Of a stretch of DNA of 64,000 nt, positions 11,539 to 22,605 are shown in pieces. The notes below the pieces were generated by a model. That model was not told the DNA's origin. It did not search any database and saw only the letters and a list, made by a program, of their open reading frames with translations. This DNA comes from Cylicocyclus nassatus. Lineage: Eukaryota > Nematoda > Chromadorea > Rhabditida > Strongylidae. The translations under genes and the position numbers were made by a program. The DNA lies in contig CATQJL010000305.1 of NCBI GenBank assembly GCA_958299035.1, positions 58,854,486 through 58,918,485 on the forward strand, given 5' to 3'. The stretch's first letter is position 1. The number at the start of each line of letters is the position of its first letter.

Positions 11539-12595
11539 TACAAGCACTTATTTCGTCTAAAAGGTGATTGTTCACTGCTGTCTTGTGAAGCACCTACTTA
11601 CTGCAGGTTAAATTTCGAGAGAACTCAGATCACTATTAACATTTCGTTTTATTCTTCTATTTTCTCCTTCGTATATTTTTTGAATGAAATTTTTTCCTTT
11701 CCATTCTATTCTACTTATATTTTTTCTAATCAAAGACCAGTACAGAAATCATTGGGTTAGTGTACAGTTCCACCAGTTTTTTTTTGCAACTTTGCCGAGT
11801 GTTGGTAAAAATTTGATTCTTAAATGGCTGCTTAAATCAATATGAATTACTTTGTAGTTTTCATGCATGTTCTCGTTTTTACTGAGTGTTCATTCTGCGG
11901 TTCCATACCTTACATGGAAAGAAAGCGAGTGTGGAATTCCTTCTCATTGCTTTTTTCCTCGTTCTTAACTGGCAAAACATGCAATCTTTTAAAAAACATG
12001 GGTATATCGGCGTGAAATTGTGCTGCACAATGCTTTGCAATGTAAGATTCTCGAGAAAGTTTGAACCTAAAAATTCTCGACTTGAACGTGACTTGTCGTT
12101 GCAACTAACAATGCGCTTAGTACGCTCCATATAGTAAAACGAGGAAAAACCTTTCTACTTTCCAGTCTTTCCTTGTGTAATAAAATTGTCTATCTCAAAA
12201 ATACAGTTTGCCATTTTGGAAATAGCAAATAGATGGATTCCTTCAAATTTCTTGCAAAAATCTCTTGTGAACATCATTTAAATTCGAGGCTGCTACTGCT
12301 GTTCAGCAGGCCATTTGCTACGCAATGAGCAGGGCTTGTGCCAGTCCGCTACATTTCAGATACAACAATACTTTTTCGAAATAAATGTTGCAAAAACAAT
12401 ACTCACCGATTTTGGAGTAAGAAATCTCCCTCGCAGCTGCTGCAGCAATATCTATTGAATAGAATGGTGAAGAACTTGTAGATTATAACACGATTTATTA
12501 CTCTCGCAATGATCATTTTCAAAGAGGGTTATGTTTAGTCGCGAACTTGAGAAATAGGCTGTGTCTTAGTCGGATCTGGATATTTGAAACCCTAT
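11539..12595. other. Unassigned stretch
   Basis: Overlapping 64-83-codon frames occur on both strands at 11879-12134, and a 124-codon plus frame runs out of the preceding transposon to 11760. The latter becomes strongly T-rich. None shows splice context or a recognisable motif. Confidence 0.2.
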
Positions 12596-12596
12596 A

Positions 12597-13476
12597 CCAA
12601 TCTGTGGTCGTATTCATCAACAAACCCCGAGGGTTAAACTAACCCTGGAGGGTTAATTTAACCCTGGAAAGCGTCTAACCCGTATTCATGAAACACAGGG
12701 TAGGCTCAACCCTGAGGGTTAAATCTAACCTTGAGGGTTAATTTTACCCCGAAAGCGATTAACCCGTATTTATCAACGAATCGTGAGGGTTAAACTAACC
12801 CTGGAGGGTTAAACTTACGTGATTCATCAGGGTTAATTTAACCCTAGGTCAGAGCAAGGTTAACTCTACCCTGACACTTCATACAAACATTTACTCGCAT
12901 CTAATAGTTTTATGGAAAACGATCAAGTATTGTAGTATTCAGTATTAGTTGTTGTTATAGAATATTTCGGCTTCGTTTTATGTTCAAATTCGAAGTACAT
13001 GTAACACTGTTCGCGAGAAAATGAATTCTAGCTTTGGTGACAAATGAATGCGACGAGGAAAAATGGTTGCGCATTCCAGTCTGACAAGTGCCAAAACAGA
13101 AGAACCCCTTTATGATAACACGCACTGACTCCTAAAAGAGTAGCACAAGCCCGGCATAAAACGAACCGCGCAAATAGAACTTACACGGCACAATTGCATA
13201 CATGAAAATAAACTCACGCTTAAGATTGGATGCTGCACAAATATGCTAGAGATGTTTTATAAAAACTAGTGTTAGAAGCTTATTCATTGATTATACTACT
13301 ATAATAGTGAAAGAATAGAAGTATAAAGTGAATTTAGCACATACTTAGGCATTCTGTGATGTGAGTTTGCACAGCGCACGCGTAACTGACGCCTTTATCC
13401 CCAAGGTTAGTTTAACCCTCAGGGTTCATTGGCCGTATTCATCAACCATAGGGTTCGTTGATGAATACGGCCACAG
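12597..13476. mobile_element. TIR element ending in GGCCGTATTCATCAAC with GGGTTAA palindromes
   Basis: The left end ATCTGTGGTCGTATTCATCA is answered by the inverse TGATGAATACGGCCACAGAT on the right. The right end carries an extra internal copy, so GGCCGTATTCATCAAC forms its own hairpin there. The left ~250 bp consist of repeated palindromes of the form AGGGTTAAACTAACCCT/AGGGTTAATTTAACCCT, and one more lies near 13410. GGCC..ATTCA ends recall PIF/Harbinger MITEs, but no 3-bp target duplication is clear. No coding sequence. Confidence 0.65.
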
Positions 13477-14065
13477 ATGTCAATTGCAAGTGTAATCGAG
13501 ACAAGGCTTTCTTTGAAAACTAAGAAGGTGCCCGGAGAATTTCATCTACACTCGACTGACATTTGCCATCATTAGGCTCGTTCCTCCTTCTGTAGAACAA
13601 CAATGAATCAACGTGGAGATAGCCTTAACAATCGGCAACACATACGACTCGTTTATGCCGAGAAAATCTACTTTTGATATGATATTTCACAGCGTACTCG
13701 ACGCTTTTTGTGGACTGCAAGAAGAGAGTTTGACCTAAGGTAAGTTTCGCATTTTCGGCCACAAATGAATCGCATAAGCATCAGGATGATGGGTAAGCTG
13801 CGACATCATTGGTTTCTAAATGTCTATGATAAGCACTGACAATTCCTTATCTGTCACTTTCTGTGGCTTCATCTTAGTGCAACAGTACCCGAAATCATAA
13901 CATAGGACGTGACAGTCAGTAACCGGTTACCTCTATAAGTCATCGAACACGTGCTGATTGTACGGAATGTGTATTTCTGTGGTAGCGAAACCCTTGATTT
14001 CAAGACTGCTGAGGCTCCCACGAAGCTAATGGCAGCGATAGTTAGCATTACTGATGATGGGTGTT
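13477..14065. other. Unassigned stretch
   Basis: No exon pair, RNA gene or terminal repeat was recognised. An 83-codon plus frame begins at 13951 and crosses into the following transposon, so it is not a gene. Confidence 0.2.
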
Positions 14066-16949
14066 ATAGTGGAGACCCTGGCCAGCTTCCCATAGGTACC
14101 TCCGCGGCGCATACGCATCGCGCGCCAATGCGCGCTCTGTTGACGCTCCTCATCTCACTTGTTGGAAAAAAACATTTTTACGTGAAAATAGGAGGGAAAT
14201 AAAAAGTGGAAACCCTCTAATCTCAGCTCCAGCAAAGCCAAAGCAAGAGGGAACTTTTACAACTTTCAGTAACAGTCAGTTTCTAGTCAATCTCACAAAT
14301 ATTGTATGATACCACTATTGATGGGTGAAAATCATAGAAGTTACAGAGAGAGGATCACTTCTGAAACGTTTTCCTTCAATGATCATAAGAAACCTGAGAA
14401 GTGTAAGCTTGGCAGCGTAATTGTACAAGCAGAAGCTTCATTGCCGCATTGCAAAGGGACTAAATGCACTTATACAAGACAAACTCAGTTGGAGATGATA
14501 CGCTAGGTCCTTGATTGAAACCTTTGCAGATAACTTTTCCTAAAATGCCCTCAATCTTCACTACTGAGGGACTCTTTCTGAGACAAGTGCTGCTCAAGAC
14601 TCTAAGGCTTGTAAAAACTTTTCCATATCAGCTGTCTTGGGTCGTTTAACCCTAAAATAAAGGGATTACAGAAAGAACAAAGTCTGTAAAGATAGAAGAA
14701 GGCATAAAAACCACTGGAAGCTGCGACGAAAAGCGCGCTGAAGGCATGCGCTGCGTGCGCGGCGCGGAGGTAACTCGTACCTATAGTTACAAATGGCTGC
14801 GAAGAACGCGCCCCCTGGCCCAGTGCGAATCTCGCTTCCGCGCGGGACTCCTGCCGAGTGTTTGCACACGCCCTATAACTTTCTCCAAAGCAAGCGACGC
14901 TTAGACGAAACGACTACTTTCTTTGAAAGAATCTCAAGAAAAGCGATTGCTTCTGTTGTGTGATGATTGTCCTACCGTCTGGTCGCATTGTTCTCATTAG
15001 ATCAATGTTCGTCTGTCTTATAAACTTAACGCGGATAAAAAAAAGGGTCCGGTATAAAGGGGAAGTCAATCTCTAAATAAAGAGTGCGTTCTCCGGTACT
15101 TTTCCGTTATCCGGACCCATTTTTTCAAAGAGCTCTCATAAAATACGTTCTCCTGTCTAAGAACAATTTTTTATGGATTCCACAAGGACTGCCTTCCTGC
15201 CACGTGTCAGAAAAATATTAACACGTTTTGGTCCATTTTTGACATGTTTTTTTCGAAATCACTTAAGGTGAGGTAAGAGAGCATTTGTGATCACCTAAAA
15301 GCTGTTTAATTGGTTTGTCTGAAAGCAAAGCAATCTAAAATTTTAATCAGAACATCTTGATCGCTTTCAGCAACGATTCAGCATTGTCTTTTTCTTCAAA
15401 CTTTTCGTCTTGCGAATTTAGCTAGACAAGACTATAAATGATGGCTCGAAGTTCCTTACTATTGCTTGTTTTGTCATTTAGATGATGGGATCCTAGTTCA
15501 CTTCTCTACTCTTGGCAAGCCTAATCTGTTTAATTAGTAACAAAATGACATTATTATGATAACAATGCTCATTTTTTATAGTTTAATCGAAAATGGGGTC
15601 ACCATTGACTAATAAAGAGATTGAACTTACGTCGCTAGGTAGGGCAACTCAAACTCTTGGTTAAACCTGTTAAACATGTAAATAGCATGTTAAATTTTTT
15701 TGGCACGTGGCAGAAGGTTGACACTCCTTCCTTTGAAATCGGGACCAAATATGGTATGAGGGAAGAAGCAATAGGCTTCTTTAAAGAAATGGGTCCGGAT
15801 AACGGAAAAGTACCCGTTCTCCTTATGGGATAGCATAGAAAGCGGGCTGTAGATTCAGATAAGTTGACCAGCAAGTGCCATTTATGGGTGAGTATTGCAA
15901 GTTTGCTTGACTTCCACAGTTTCAACTTGATCAAAGCAATCATTACGTCAACTTTGGCACACTACTTTTGGCTTATGCAGCTTTTACATCAGCTTATTAC
16001 CTAGTCTACATCTTTGCGTTGAATAGCTTTCGACCACGAGTTCGTGATTAAGAGGGTCACTCGTTAATAGCATAACTTCTGCTAGCGTTTATGGCAAAAA
16101 TGGCTCATACAATCAGTGCTTCTTTCCCAAACCTCTCACTCCCGATACTCTACTGCACGCAGTCAAAAAGACTGCTTATAATAATGGCAAAACCGAGATA
16201 GTATTGCTGATGCAGTATGATAACGAGTATTTCGCAGGATAAAACACTTGTCCTTTTTTACCTGTATTTATGCCAATGGAAATCAGGTTCAATTCCTCGT
16301 GAAAAGGGAGTTTATCTCTTATGGCAGCTTCAAATCTCAAAGAACGCAACATATCGCCTGACTTACGTTGGTTGTAGAAAACGAAATAAAGTGCTCAGGT
16401 CCTCGGACACACGCAAAAGTGAACAGGTTTCAATGACACGGAAACGTAAGCAAAAGCAAGAACTAGGAAATGCCAGCTTATTTGAAGCTTTTCAACCGTT
16501 AAGCATCTAGAATAGGGAGTATGATCACTTACAAAGAGCTCCACGGAAATACACATACAAAAGACTAATGCAATAAAAGATTGTCAGCTATAAGTTTTGC
16601 CACTTCCAACTCACCTGCTGCCGTTATCTCAGCAACATCATCAAAGTCACTCCAATATATTAATAAGCTTACTCTAGAATAAACTTTCTGAAGTAGCATG
16701 TATAGCCCGGATGTTGCACATCTGTGCCTAAATTGCGCACTAGAACACCTAATGCCCTCCGTGCCTGTCGAATCCAAATACAATTGCTTTGTGAGAAAGT
16801 TATAGATGTGTGCAGAAATTCGGCAGGATTCCCGCGCGGAAGCGAGATTTGCACTGGGCCATGGGGCGCGCTCTTCGCAGCCATTTGTAACTATAGGTAC
16901 ATACGAGTCGCGGAGGTACATATGGGAAGCTGGCCGGGGTCCACACTAT
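14066..16949. mobile_element. Composite palindromic transposon with nested insertions
   Basis: The left terminus TAGTGGAGACCCTGGCCAGC and the right terminus CTGGCCGGGGTCCACACTA are inverted, flanked by TA. The second block of the right arm (about 16800-16905, AACTATAGGTACATACGAGT) has its inverse on the left only at about 14765-14890. A separate GC-rich palindromic insertion (about 14105-14755) therefore splits the left arm. A further TIR element is nested at 15095. ORFs inside (15635-15943, 16217-16510, 16565-17003) are unrecognised, and the last set are mirror readings of the TIR. Confidence 0.65.
15095..15815. mobile_element. Nested TIR element, GGTACTTTTCCGTTATCCGG termini
   Basis: GGTACTTTTCCGTTATCCGG at 15095 is inverted at 15791-15814, and the match runs on to GACCCATTT. 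The 721-bp unit sits inside the larger palindromic element. A 102-codon minus frame begins downstream of it and is not diagnostic. Confidence 0.65.
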
Positions 16950-18002
16950 ACCAAATTTTGGTTTTCGGCTGAAGAAGGCAAGCACAAATTGCAATTTACA
17001 TGATTGTTAACATACCAATTCACTTATTGACAATTACTACAGCTTTTGGAGTTTTGAAAAACTCGGTCCAAAGTAAACTGTGTGCCGAAGCTAAGCCAGC
17101 GCCATGTCTTTGCCGCTCAACGCCGTGTCGGGACCCACGTGTGCGCTCCATGCCGACCCGATGCCATTTCGGCACTCGGTTAGCCGACGATGGCTTGGTC
17201 CGGCACGTTCAACTCTGAGCGCAATGTATGCTTTCTTTTTCGTAGCGCTCTGTATTGTATTTCGACGCTTTCAATGTGAGAGACCAAAACTTGGATTTTT
17301 TTTCACTTTTATTCTTTTTGCTCTAATTCCATGAGAATACCACGCTGATTTCGAAAAATATGCTCAACAATTGCGAAGCTTTCTGCAATGAAATTCCCTC
17401 TAAAGCAGAATTTTGCAAAAGTTATGCGACGAGAAATTTAACCACAAACTTGACGGCCATTGTGGTCCTTCGATGTCTTATTAAACTTTAAAGCAAAAAC
17501 CAGTTGCTTCGATTTTGCTTTGTACACAAAGAGTAGGCACAGTACATTGTGTAATGGGAAAGCTTCTTAGCGGCGAAAAATTTGGAAATTCTCAAAAAAA
17601 GAAAAGTGATCCGCTCTTGAAAAGCCAGACAATTTTGCTCCTTTACAAAGCCAGAAAAGTAATCACTTTCGATTTTTTTGCAGTATCTGCTCGTAGAAAA
17701 ACTCCGTAAAATTCTGGTTTTTCGCCACTGCTCTTTTGACCATCGGCTACACAGTGAGCAAAGTTTGCGCTTTCCTACTACTTTTGAGAGTAATTTACGC
17801 TTTCTCAAAATAGTAGAGGTCTTCAAAAAAATTCATGGCATTTTTGGATTGTACAAGCTTTCTCGTAATATTTATAGATAAACAAAGTATGTATTGTGAA
17901 GCCAGAAATTTTGCAAGTCCTTATTGCCTTGAAAAGATGTTTTCGGAACAAAACTACGGCGCTTTGAAGATGAAGTTCGAAAAACGTGCATTTATTATAA
18001 AT
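16950..18002. other. Unassigned stretch with a GC-rich patch
   Basis: About 17090-17230 is CpG-rich (GCCGTGTCGGGACCCACGTG) and carries two overlapping plus frames of 72-76 codons. The rest is AT-rich with a 112-codon minus frame (17488-17826) of low complexity. No splice-supported gene was found. Confidence 0.2.
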
Positions 18003-18373
18003 TGTTGATGATTTCTGTATCATCAACCATTGATGAACTATATATTCTAGATAGCCTACGGAATACCCGTAGGCTAAATTGTGAGCTACTCACTCTTGAG
18101 TATCTAATCACTCAAGAGTGAGTGGTACCCGTGCACCAGGAGTGTAGCCAATCGGCGGCACCTCCTTTCAAGCACCAACTCGTGTACATTGTACCTTTTA
18201 CTCGGTTCAGCTCCGCCTTCCTTCCTATATAAGGAGCCTCCGAATGTATTAGAGGTTGCTCCCCGGTCCACACCTGGACACCTCACACACTCTTCTTCAC
18301 GACTAATCTACGCCAGTGCGAATAAATCTATATTCCACAACCTCGTCTACCCCTAATCACTTGGTACCTACCA
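18003..18373 (+). repeat. 5' LTR of BEL/Pao-like retrotransposon
   Basis: This 371-bp repeat begins TGTTGATG, ends CCA and recurs at 22235-22605 with only about six differences. It holds three perfect stem-loops: GTTGATGAT/ATCATCAAC at its start, AGCCTACGG/CCGTAGGCT at about 18053 and CTCACTCTTGAGT/ACTCAAGAGTGAG at about 18089. A TATATAAGG box lies at about 18225 and an AATAAA at about 18321, as expected for U3-R promoter and polyadenylation signals. Confidence 0.9.
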
Positions 18374-18376
18374 AAT

Positions 18377-18391
18377 TGGTGCATCGGAAAG
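18377..18391 (+). promoter_or_regulatory. Primer-binding site, tRNA-Gly
   Basis: TGGTGCATCGG, three bases inside the 5' LTR, is complementary to the CCA end and acceptor stem of nematode tRNA-Gly (..CCGATGCACCA). The match ends after 11 bases. Confidence 0.7.
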
Positions 18392-18477
18392 TGATTTTCC
18401 TTGCATTTCTCGGCGAATCCTCCTAAGGAAACGAGAAATCAAGGCCTAAGACCCGCGTGGCAGCCTCTACTATAGCC

Positions 18478-19165
18478 AATATTCGACTCTCGTGATTGCT
18501 GGTCCACCACTCTCACGATCAAGAGTCTTAAAGTTGTCAGGTCCTATCCACAACTTAGTAGAGGTTTCTAGCTAACTGACTGGTTCACCACAGTTAGCGA
18601 CAGACTCCTCGCACTCTCGGCTACTAATTAGCCAATATTCGACTCTAGTGATTGTTGGTCCACCACTTTCACTAATACGAGTCTTGCTAAGCTATCAGGT
18701 CATATCCATAGCTTAGCAGAGGTTTTCTAACTAACTGACTGGTTCACCACAGTTAGTACAAGAACTCCTCGAAACTTTTGGCTTTTCCTAAAGTCAAAAA
18801 AGGACTCTGTGATTGCTGGTTCACCACTTTCACAAACAAGAGTCATCTTGCGAAGCTATCAGGTCATATCCATAGCCTAGCAAAGAGGTTTTTCTAGCTA
18901 ACTGACTGGTCCACCACAGTTAGCAACAGAAATCCTCTAACTTTTTTGGCCTCAACCAGCCAAAAAGACTCTGTGATTGTTGGTTCACCACTTTCACAAA
19001 CAAGAGTCATCTTGCGAAGCTATCAGGTTATATCCATAGCCTAGCAAAGAGGTTTTTCTAGCTAACTGACTGGTCCACCACAGTTAGCAACAGAAGTACT
19101 CTAACTTTAGCAAAGAAACCTCAGCTTTCCAAGCTCATTCACGGTCGGTTCACCGATCTTGAGCT
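18478..19165 (+). repeat. Array of stem-loops in the retrotransposon leader
   Basis: Four tandem units of ~160 bp each contain three consecutive hairpins. Type one has GACTCT..GTGA stems round a GGTCCACCAC loop. Type two has AAGTTGT/ACAACTT or AAGCTAT/ATAGCTT stems round AGGTCATATCC. Type three has CTAACTG/CAGTTAG stems round ACTGGTTCACCA. A thirteenth hairpin (about 19128-19166) repeats the GGTTCACC loop in an AAGCTCA/TTGAGCTT stem. Stem sequences vary while loops stay constant. The segment has no long ORF, so it is an RNA-level feature of the leader. Confidence 0.8.
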
Positions 19166-19448
19166 TTGGATCGTTACATTCACGGGACAGGTTCCAACAT
19201 CTTACCGTCCAGTACAGCGTACAAGCCAACCAGGCGCGCTTGCTGACAGCTAGTAGACGCTCGGCACCCACTGGCCAGCTCACTAGAAAGCTTCCTGCAA
19301 CTAGTAAGGACAGCTATCGTATCGAGGCCAGCTCTGCTGTCGCCCTCACGCCAAAGCGACCAACAAAAGGAGGATACACACTTCCGAATTGGAACGCTTG
19401 GAATCACTACACCAGTGCACGACCCTACCCCGTGCAGCAAAACAGAAA

Positions 19449-20720
19449 ATGGCAGCGCTCCAGATTTTCAAGTCAAAAATCAACAATGCCTGCGCACTCG
19501 TGAAGTCATACGAGTCGGAAGTGAATGAAATAAACACACCATTCACTTTTCCGGTAGAAAGGACTGAATGCGAGACGTACATCAAAACCAAAATGGGAGA
19601 GATAACGCATTTGCTCAACTCTCTGCAAAATGCGGTTAAACTTCAAGACACACAAGTGAACGCCGCGATCGAATACATTGGAGCACGAAATGAAGAAAAA
19701 GAGAGAGACAAGCTTATGACAGAACTCAGCAAACACTTGGAGTTGGAATCTCTTCATTTGAAAGTCAAGGTCGTGCAGTGGCAGAACAAAGTTCAGTTCC
19801 GTCAAAACGAATTGAAGGATCAAGCTGCATCATTGCTTACCAGTGTGCCAAGCACATCAAGTCATGCAGCCAGCGACGAAGGCCAGACCTGGAACAGCAG
19901 CCTTCCACAGCGCAACGAAAGGCAAATAAAAATCCGGAAGCCTCTGCTAGAATCCCTACCTTCTCAGGGAACTTCAGAGAGTTCAACAGCTTCTGGACAG
20001 TGTTTGAATCTCTCATCCACGCCGACGAAGACCAATCCGACACTGACAAGTTCTCTTTCTGAAGCAAGCACTAAAGGGGAAAGCAGCAGCCACCTTGAGT
20101 TGCATACCCGTCATCGGAGAAAGATATCAGACAGCGATAGATATCTTGAAGAAACATTTCGATCGCTCTGCCAACATGGCAGATATACTTATAAACGAGA
20201 TCGAAAAACTACCCAGGGCCTCAGATGATCCGAGAAGTTGCCGAAACACTTTTGAAGCAATCAACTCAAGGATCATTCACCTGGAGCAAACGGGAGCAAA
20301 GATGAACGCAGACAGACTTTGGCGTCGAATAATCTTTTCCAAATTTCCCGAATCCATCTGTACGACCGCCATCCAGAAAGAAGCGGTACAAGATGATCCA
20401 TTTGATGTTAGCGAAATCCTGAAACCATCGACAGCATCATTTCACTGCGAGAGACAATCTTGCTAACAACGGAAACTCTCTTTCCAACCAACTACTACCC
20501 AAACAACCAAGAAGATGAAAAAACTACCAGATGCGATAGAGAAAAACACTTTTCGAAATCAAAACACTTGTGTTCATGTGGACAACCACATTCTCCTCAC
20601 ACCTGTCAGAGGTACACCACACCAGAAGCCCGACGACTTGAAGCAGCAAATCAAGGAGTGTGTTGGAGATGTTTTGCAAGCGATCACAACTCTAACGCTT
20701 GCACGAATTTGGCGTGTGCC
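19449..20720 (+). pseudogene. Frameshifted gag-like region (DUF1759 and zinc knuckle)
   Basis: The reading frame starts at an ATG in GAAAATGGCAGCGC. It codes for a coiled, Lys/Glu-rich N-terminal part to about 19940, then moves to the next frame, where IPTFSGNFREFNSFW is the hallmark of the DUF1759 gag domain of BEL/Pao elements. It changes frame again near 20060, into the segment starting near 20095 that runs to about 20450. A third open segment carries CSCGQPHSPHTC and CWRCFASDHNSNAC, the latter a CX2CX4HX4C zinc knuckle. The frame breaks make this copy unable to give one gag product unless recoded. Confidence 0.75.
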
Positions 20721-20899
20721 CCAAATGCAAAGGAACCATGGATCTCCTTGTTTGTCAGAAGCAGGAAAACGCAGAGTATTCTCGACACAATACCGAGATC
20801 CCGCACTTGATCAACATTCACCTGCTCCTTGGTCATCCCGTGACATCAGTCAGGATCGTCATGAGAAGAGTACTACGCACGTCGTACAAGGCTCACGAC

Positions 20900-21621
20900 A
20901 AGAAGTCTACAATCCCGAAGTGCTTCCACTTGCACAGGATCAATGTATTCTTCAAATTGTTTCGGCAACCATATTCAACGAGGCAGAGTGGGATTACCAG
21001 CGAGTAACGATACTACTTGAATCCGGTGCACAACGAAGTTTCATCAAATCAGGACTTTGTGAAGAACTCAAGCTTCCAGTCCTTCGTACTACTTCGTTTA
21101 CTACATCTGGGATGGGCGAGCAACAAGAGCAATTCAACTCATCTGAAGTACAAATCACCTTGAAAAGTCTTCACAGCTCCGAAAAGCTCAAGAACTCGTC
21201 AGTACACACTAAGCAGAAGCTGACTACCGACATGCAGACAGCAAGTCTCACGGAAGCAGACTTGCGTTTTATCTCTAATGAAAAGCCGATAATCGCTCAA
21301 GATACGCCCTCCTGCAAAGGCGTTTCACCCGACATGATCATAGGACAAGATCTCCTAAATCTCGTCACTATCCACAACGACCGAGTGCGCAAGCTTCCTT
21401 CAGGGCTCATTCTGACCCCAACCATCTTCGGATTCGTTATATCAGGGACGAGCTGCACTATCACCACATCAAGATTCATCGGCACATTCGGCTGCATATC
21501 AGCGCTAAAGAAAACACTGAGGAACAACCGCCCAACTCCACAACACAACGAGAGATTGAAGAAACCCAAAGCGTACTCTCATTTCAACAGTGCGAACACT
21601 CGAACATGCAACAAGCCATGA
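20900..21621 (+). pseudogene. Retroviral-type aspartic protease remnant (DUF1758 / A17-like)
   Basis: Within the open frame 20515-21621, ILLESGAQRSFI (about 21012) aligns with the LLDSGAQRSFI active-site motif of BEL/Pao proteases, and IIGQDLL and LPSGLILTPTIFGFVISG mark the C-terminal half of the domain. The catalytic Asp of D-S-G-A is Glu here, so the protease is expected to be dead. The frame ends at 21621 without any polymerase domain following. Confidence 0.75.
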
Positions 21622-22234
21622 TTGCCAAAGCAAAATGAAGGAACAATCCAAAGGAGACGATTCCGTCACGAGCGATGCTACAACCATGTTCTTCATCCAA
21701 AAGCCGACAATCCACCTTTATAAGGTCAACAGTCAATGCTTCCATCCTCGCTGAAGCTCGAGCAGACAGACAACGTTGGTTGGCCACAATACGTTCCACG
21801 ACGAACTCCAATGTTCGCTCCTGATATCGGATAGAATGGCTACCGCAGCGGTTCACAAACAATGAAGCCAAGATAAGGATGACGAGCACACCGGAGAGAA
21901 GACATCATGAGTACATACATCGTGTAAGAACGCCGTCTATCAAGGATATGGTCGTCAACGAAGCAACTACCGCTTCAAAGTGGAAGAGGAGGAAATGGCG
22001 AGGACGACAAGCAGCGCCAAACCGCCCACCAGCTCCAGCGATCACTAGATGCTTTTATAAATTTACGTTGATAATTTTACTCTTGTGTGTATGTTCAAGT
22101 TACTTGCAAATCCTCCTTCATAGCTCATTTTTCTGTATGCGTAGGTATTAACTCATTCGCTAGTCAACTTCACATGTATCTGCCACTCTAATTAGGATCT
22201 TACCAGATCTCACTTTCCTCTCGCTCGCCCGGAG
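21622..22234 (+). other. 3' remnant of the retrotransposon
   Basis: No reverse transcriptase YXDD motif is present. Around 21870-21900 a short reading KDDEHTGEKTS* loosely recalls the C-terminal end of BEL/Pao integrases. The remainder is short plus-strand frames rich in Arg and Lys. The polymerase block was deleted between the protease and here. Confidence 0.4.
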
Positions 22235-22605
22235 TGTTGATGATTTCTGTATCATCAACCATTGATGAACTCTATATTCTAGATAGCCTACGGAATACCC
22301 GTAGGCTAAATTGTGAGCTACTCACTCTTGAGTATCTAATCACTCAAGAGTGAGTGGTACCCGTGCACCAGGAGTGTAGCCAATCGGCGGCACCTTCTTT
22401 CAAGCACCAACTCGTGTACATTGTACCTTTTACTCGGTTCAGCTCCGCCTTCCTTTTTATATAAGGAGCCTCCGAATGTATTAGAGGTTGCTCCCCGGTC
22501 CACACCGGGACACCTCACACACTCTTCTTCACGACTAATCTACGCCAGTGCGAATAAATCTATATTCCACAACCTCGTCTACCCCTAATCACTTGGTACC
22601 CACCA
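22235..22605 (+). repeat. 3' LTR of the BEL/Pao-like retrotransposon
   Basis: A direct copy of 18003-18373 at about 98 percent identity. The same three hairpins, TATA box and AATAAA are intact. Confidence 0.9.

Larger units (their letters stand above)
18003..22605 (+). mobile_element. BEL/Pao-like LTR retrotransposon, internally deleted
   Basis: The order is LTR, primer-binding site TGGTGCATCGG at 18377 (matches the 3' end of tRNA-Gly plus CCA), a structured leader (18470-19160), a gag region, a zinc knuckle, a protease-like domain, then ~600 bp of remnants and the 3' LTR. Reverse transcriptase, RNase H and most or all of the integrase are absent. At 4.6 kb the element is shorter than usual for BEL/Pao. 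The near-identical LTRs mean insertion was recent, so it was probably mobilised in trans. No polypurine tract is obvious before the 3' LTR (the sequence there is CTCGCCCGGAG), and no perfect target duplication is visible. Confidence 0.85.
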
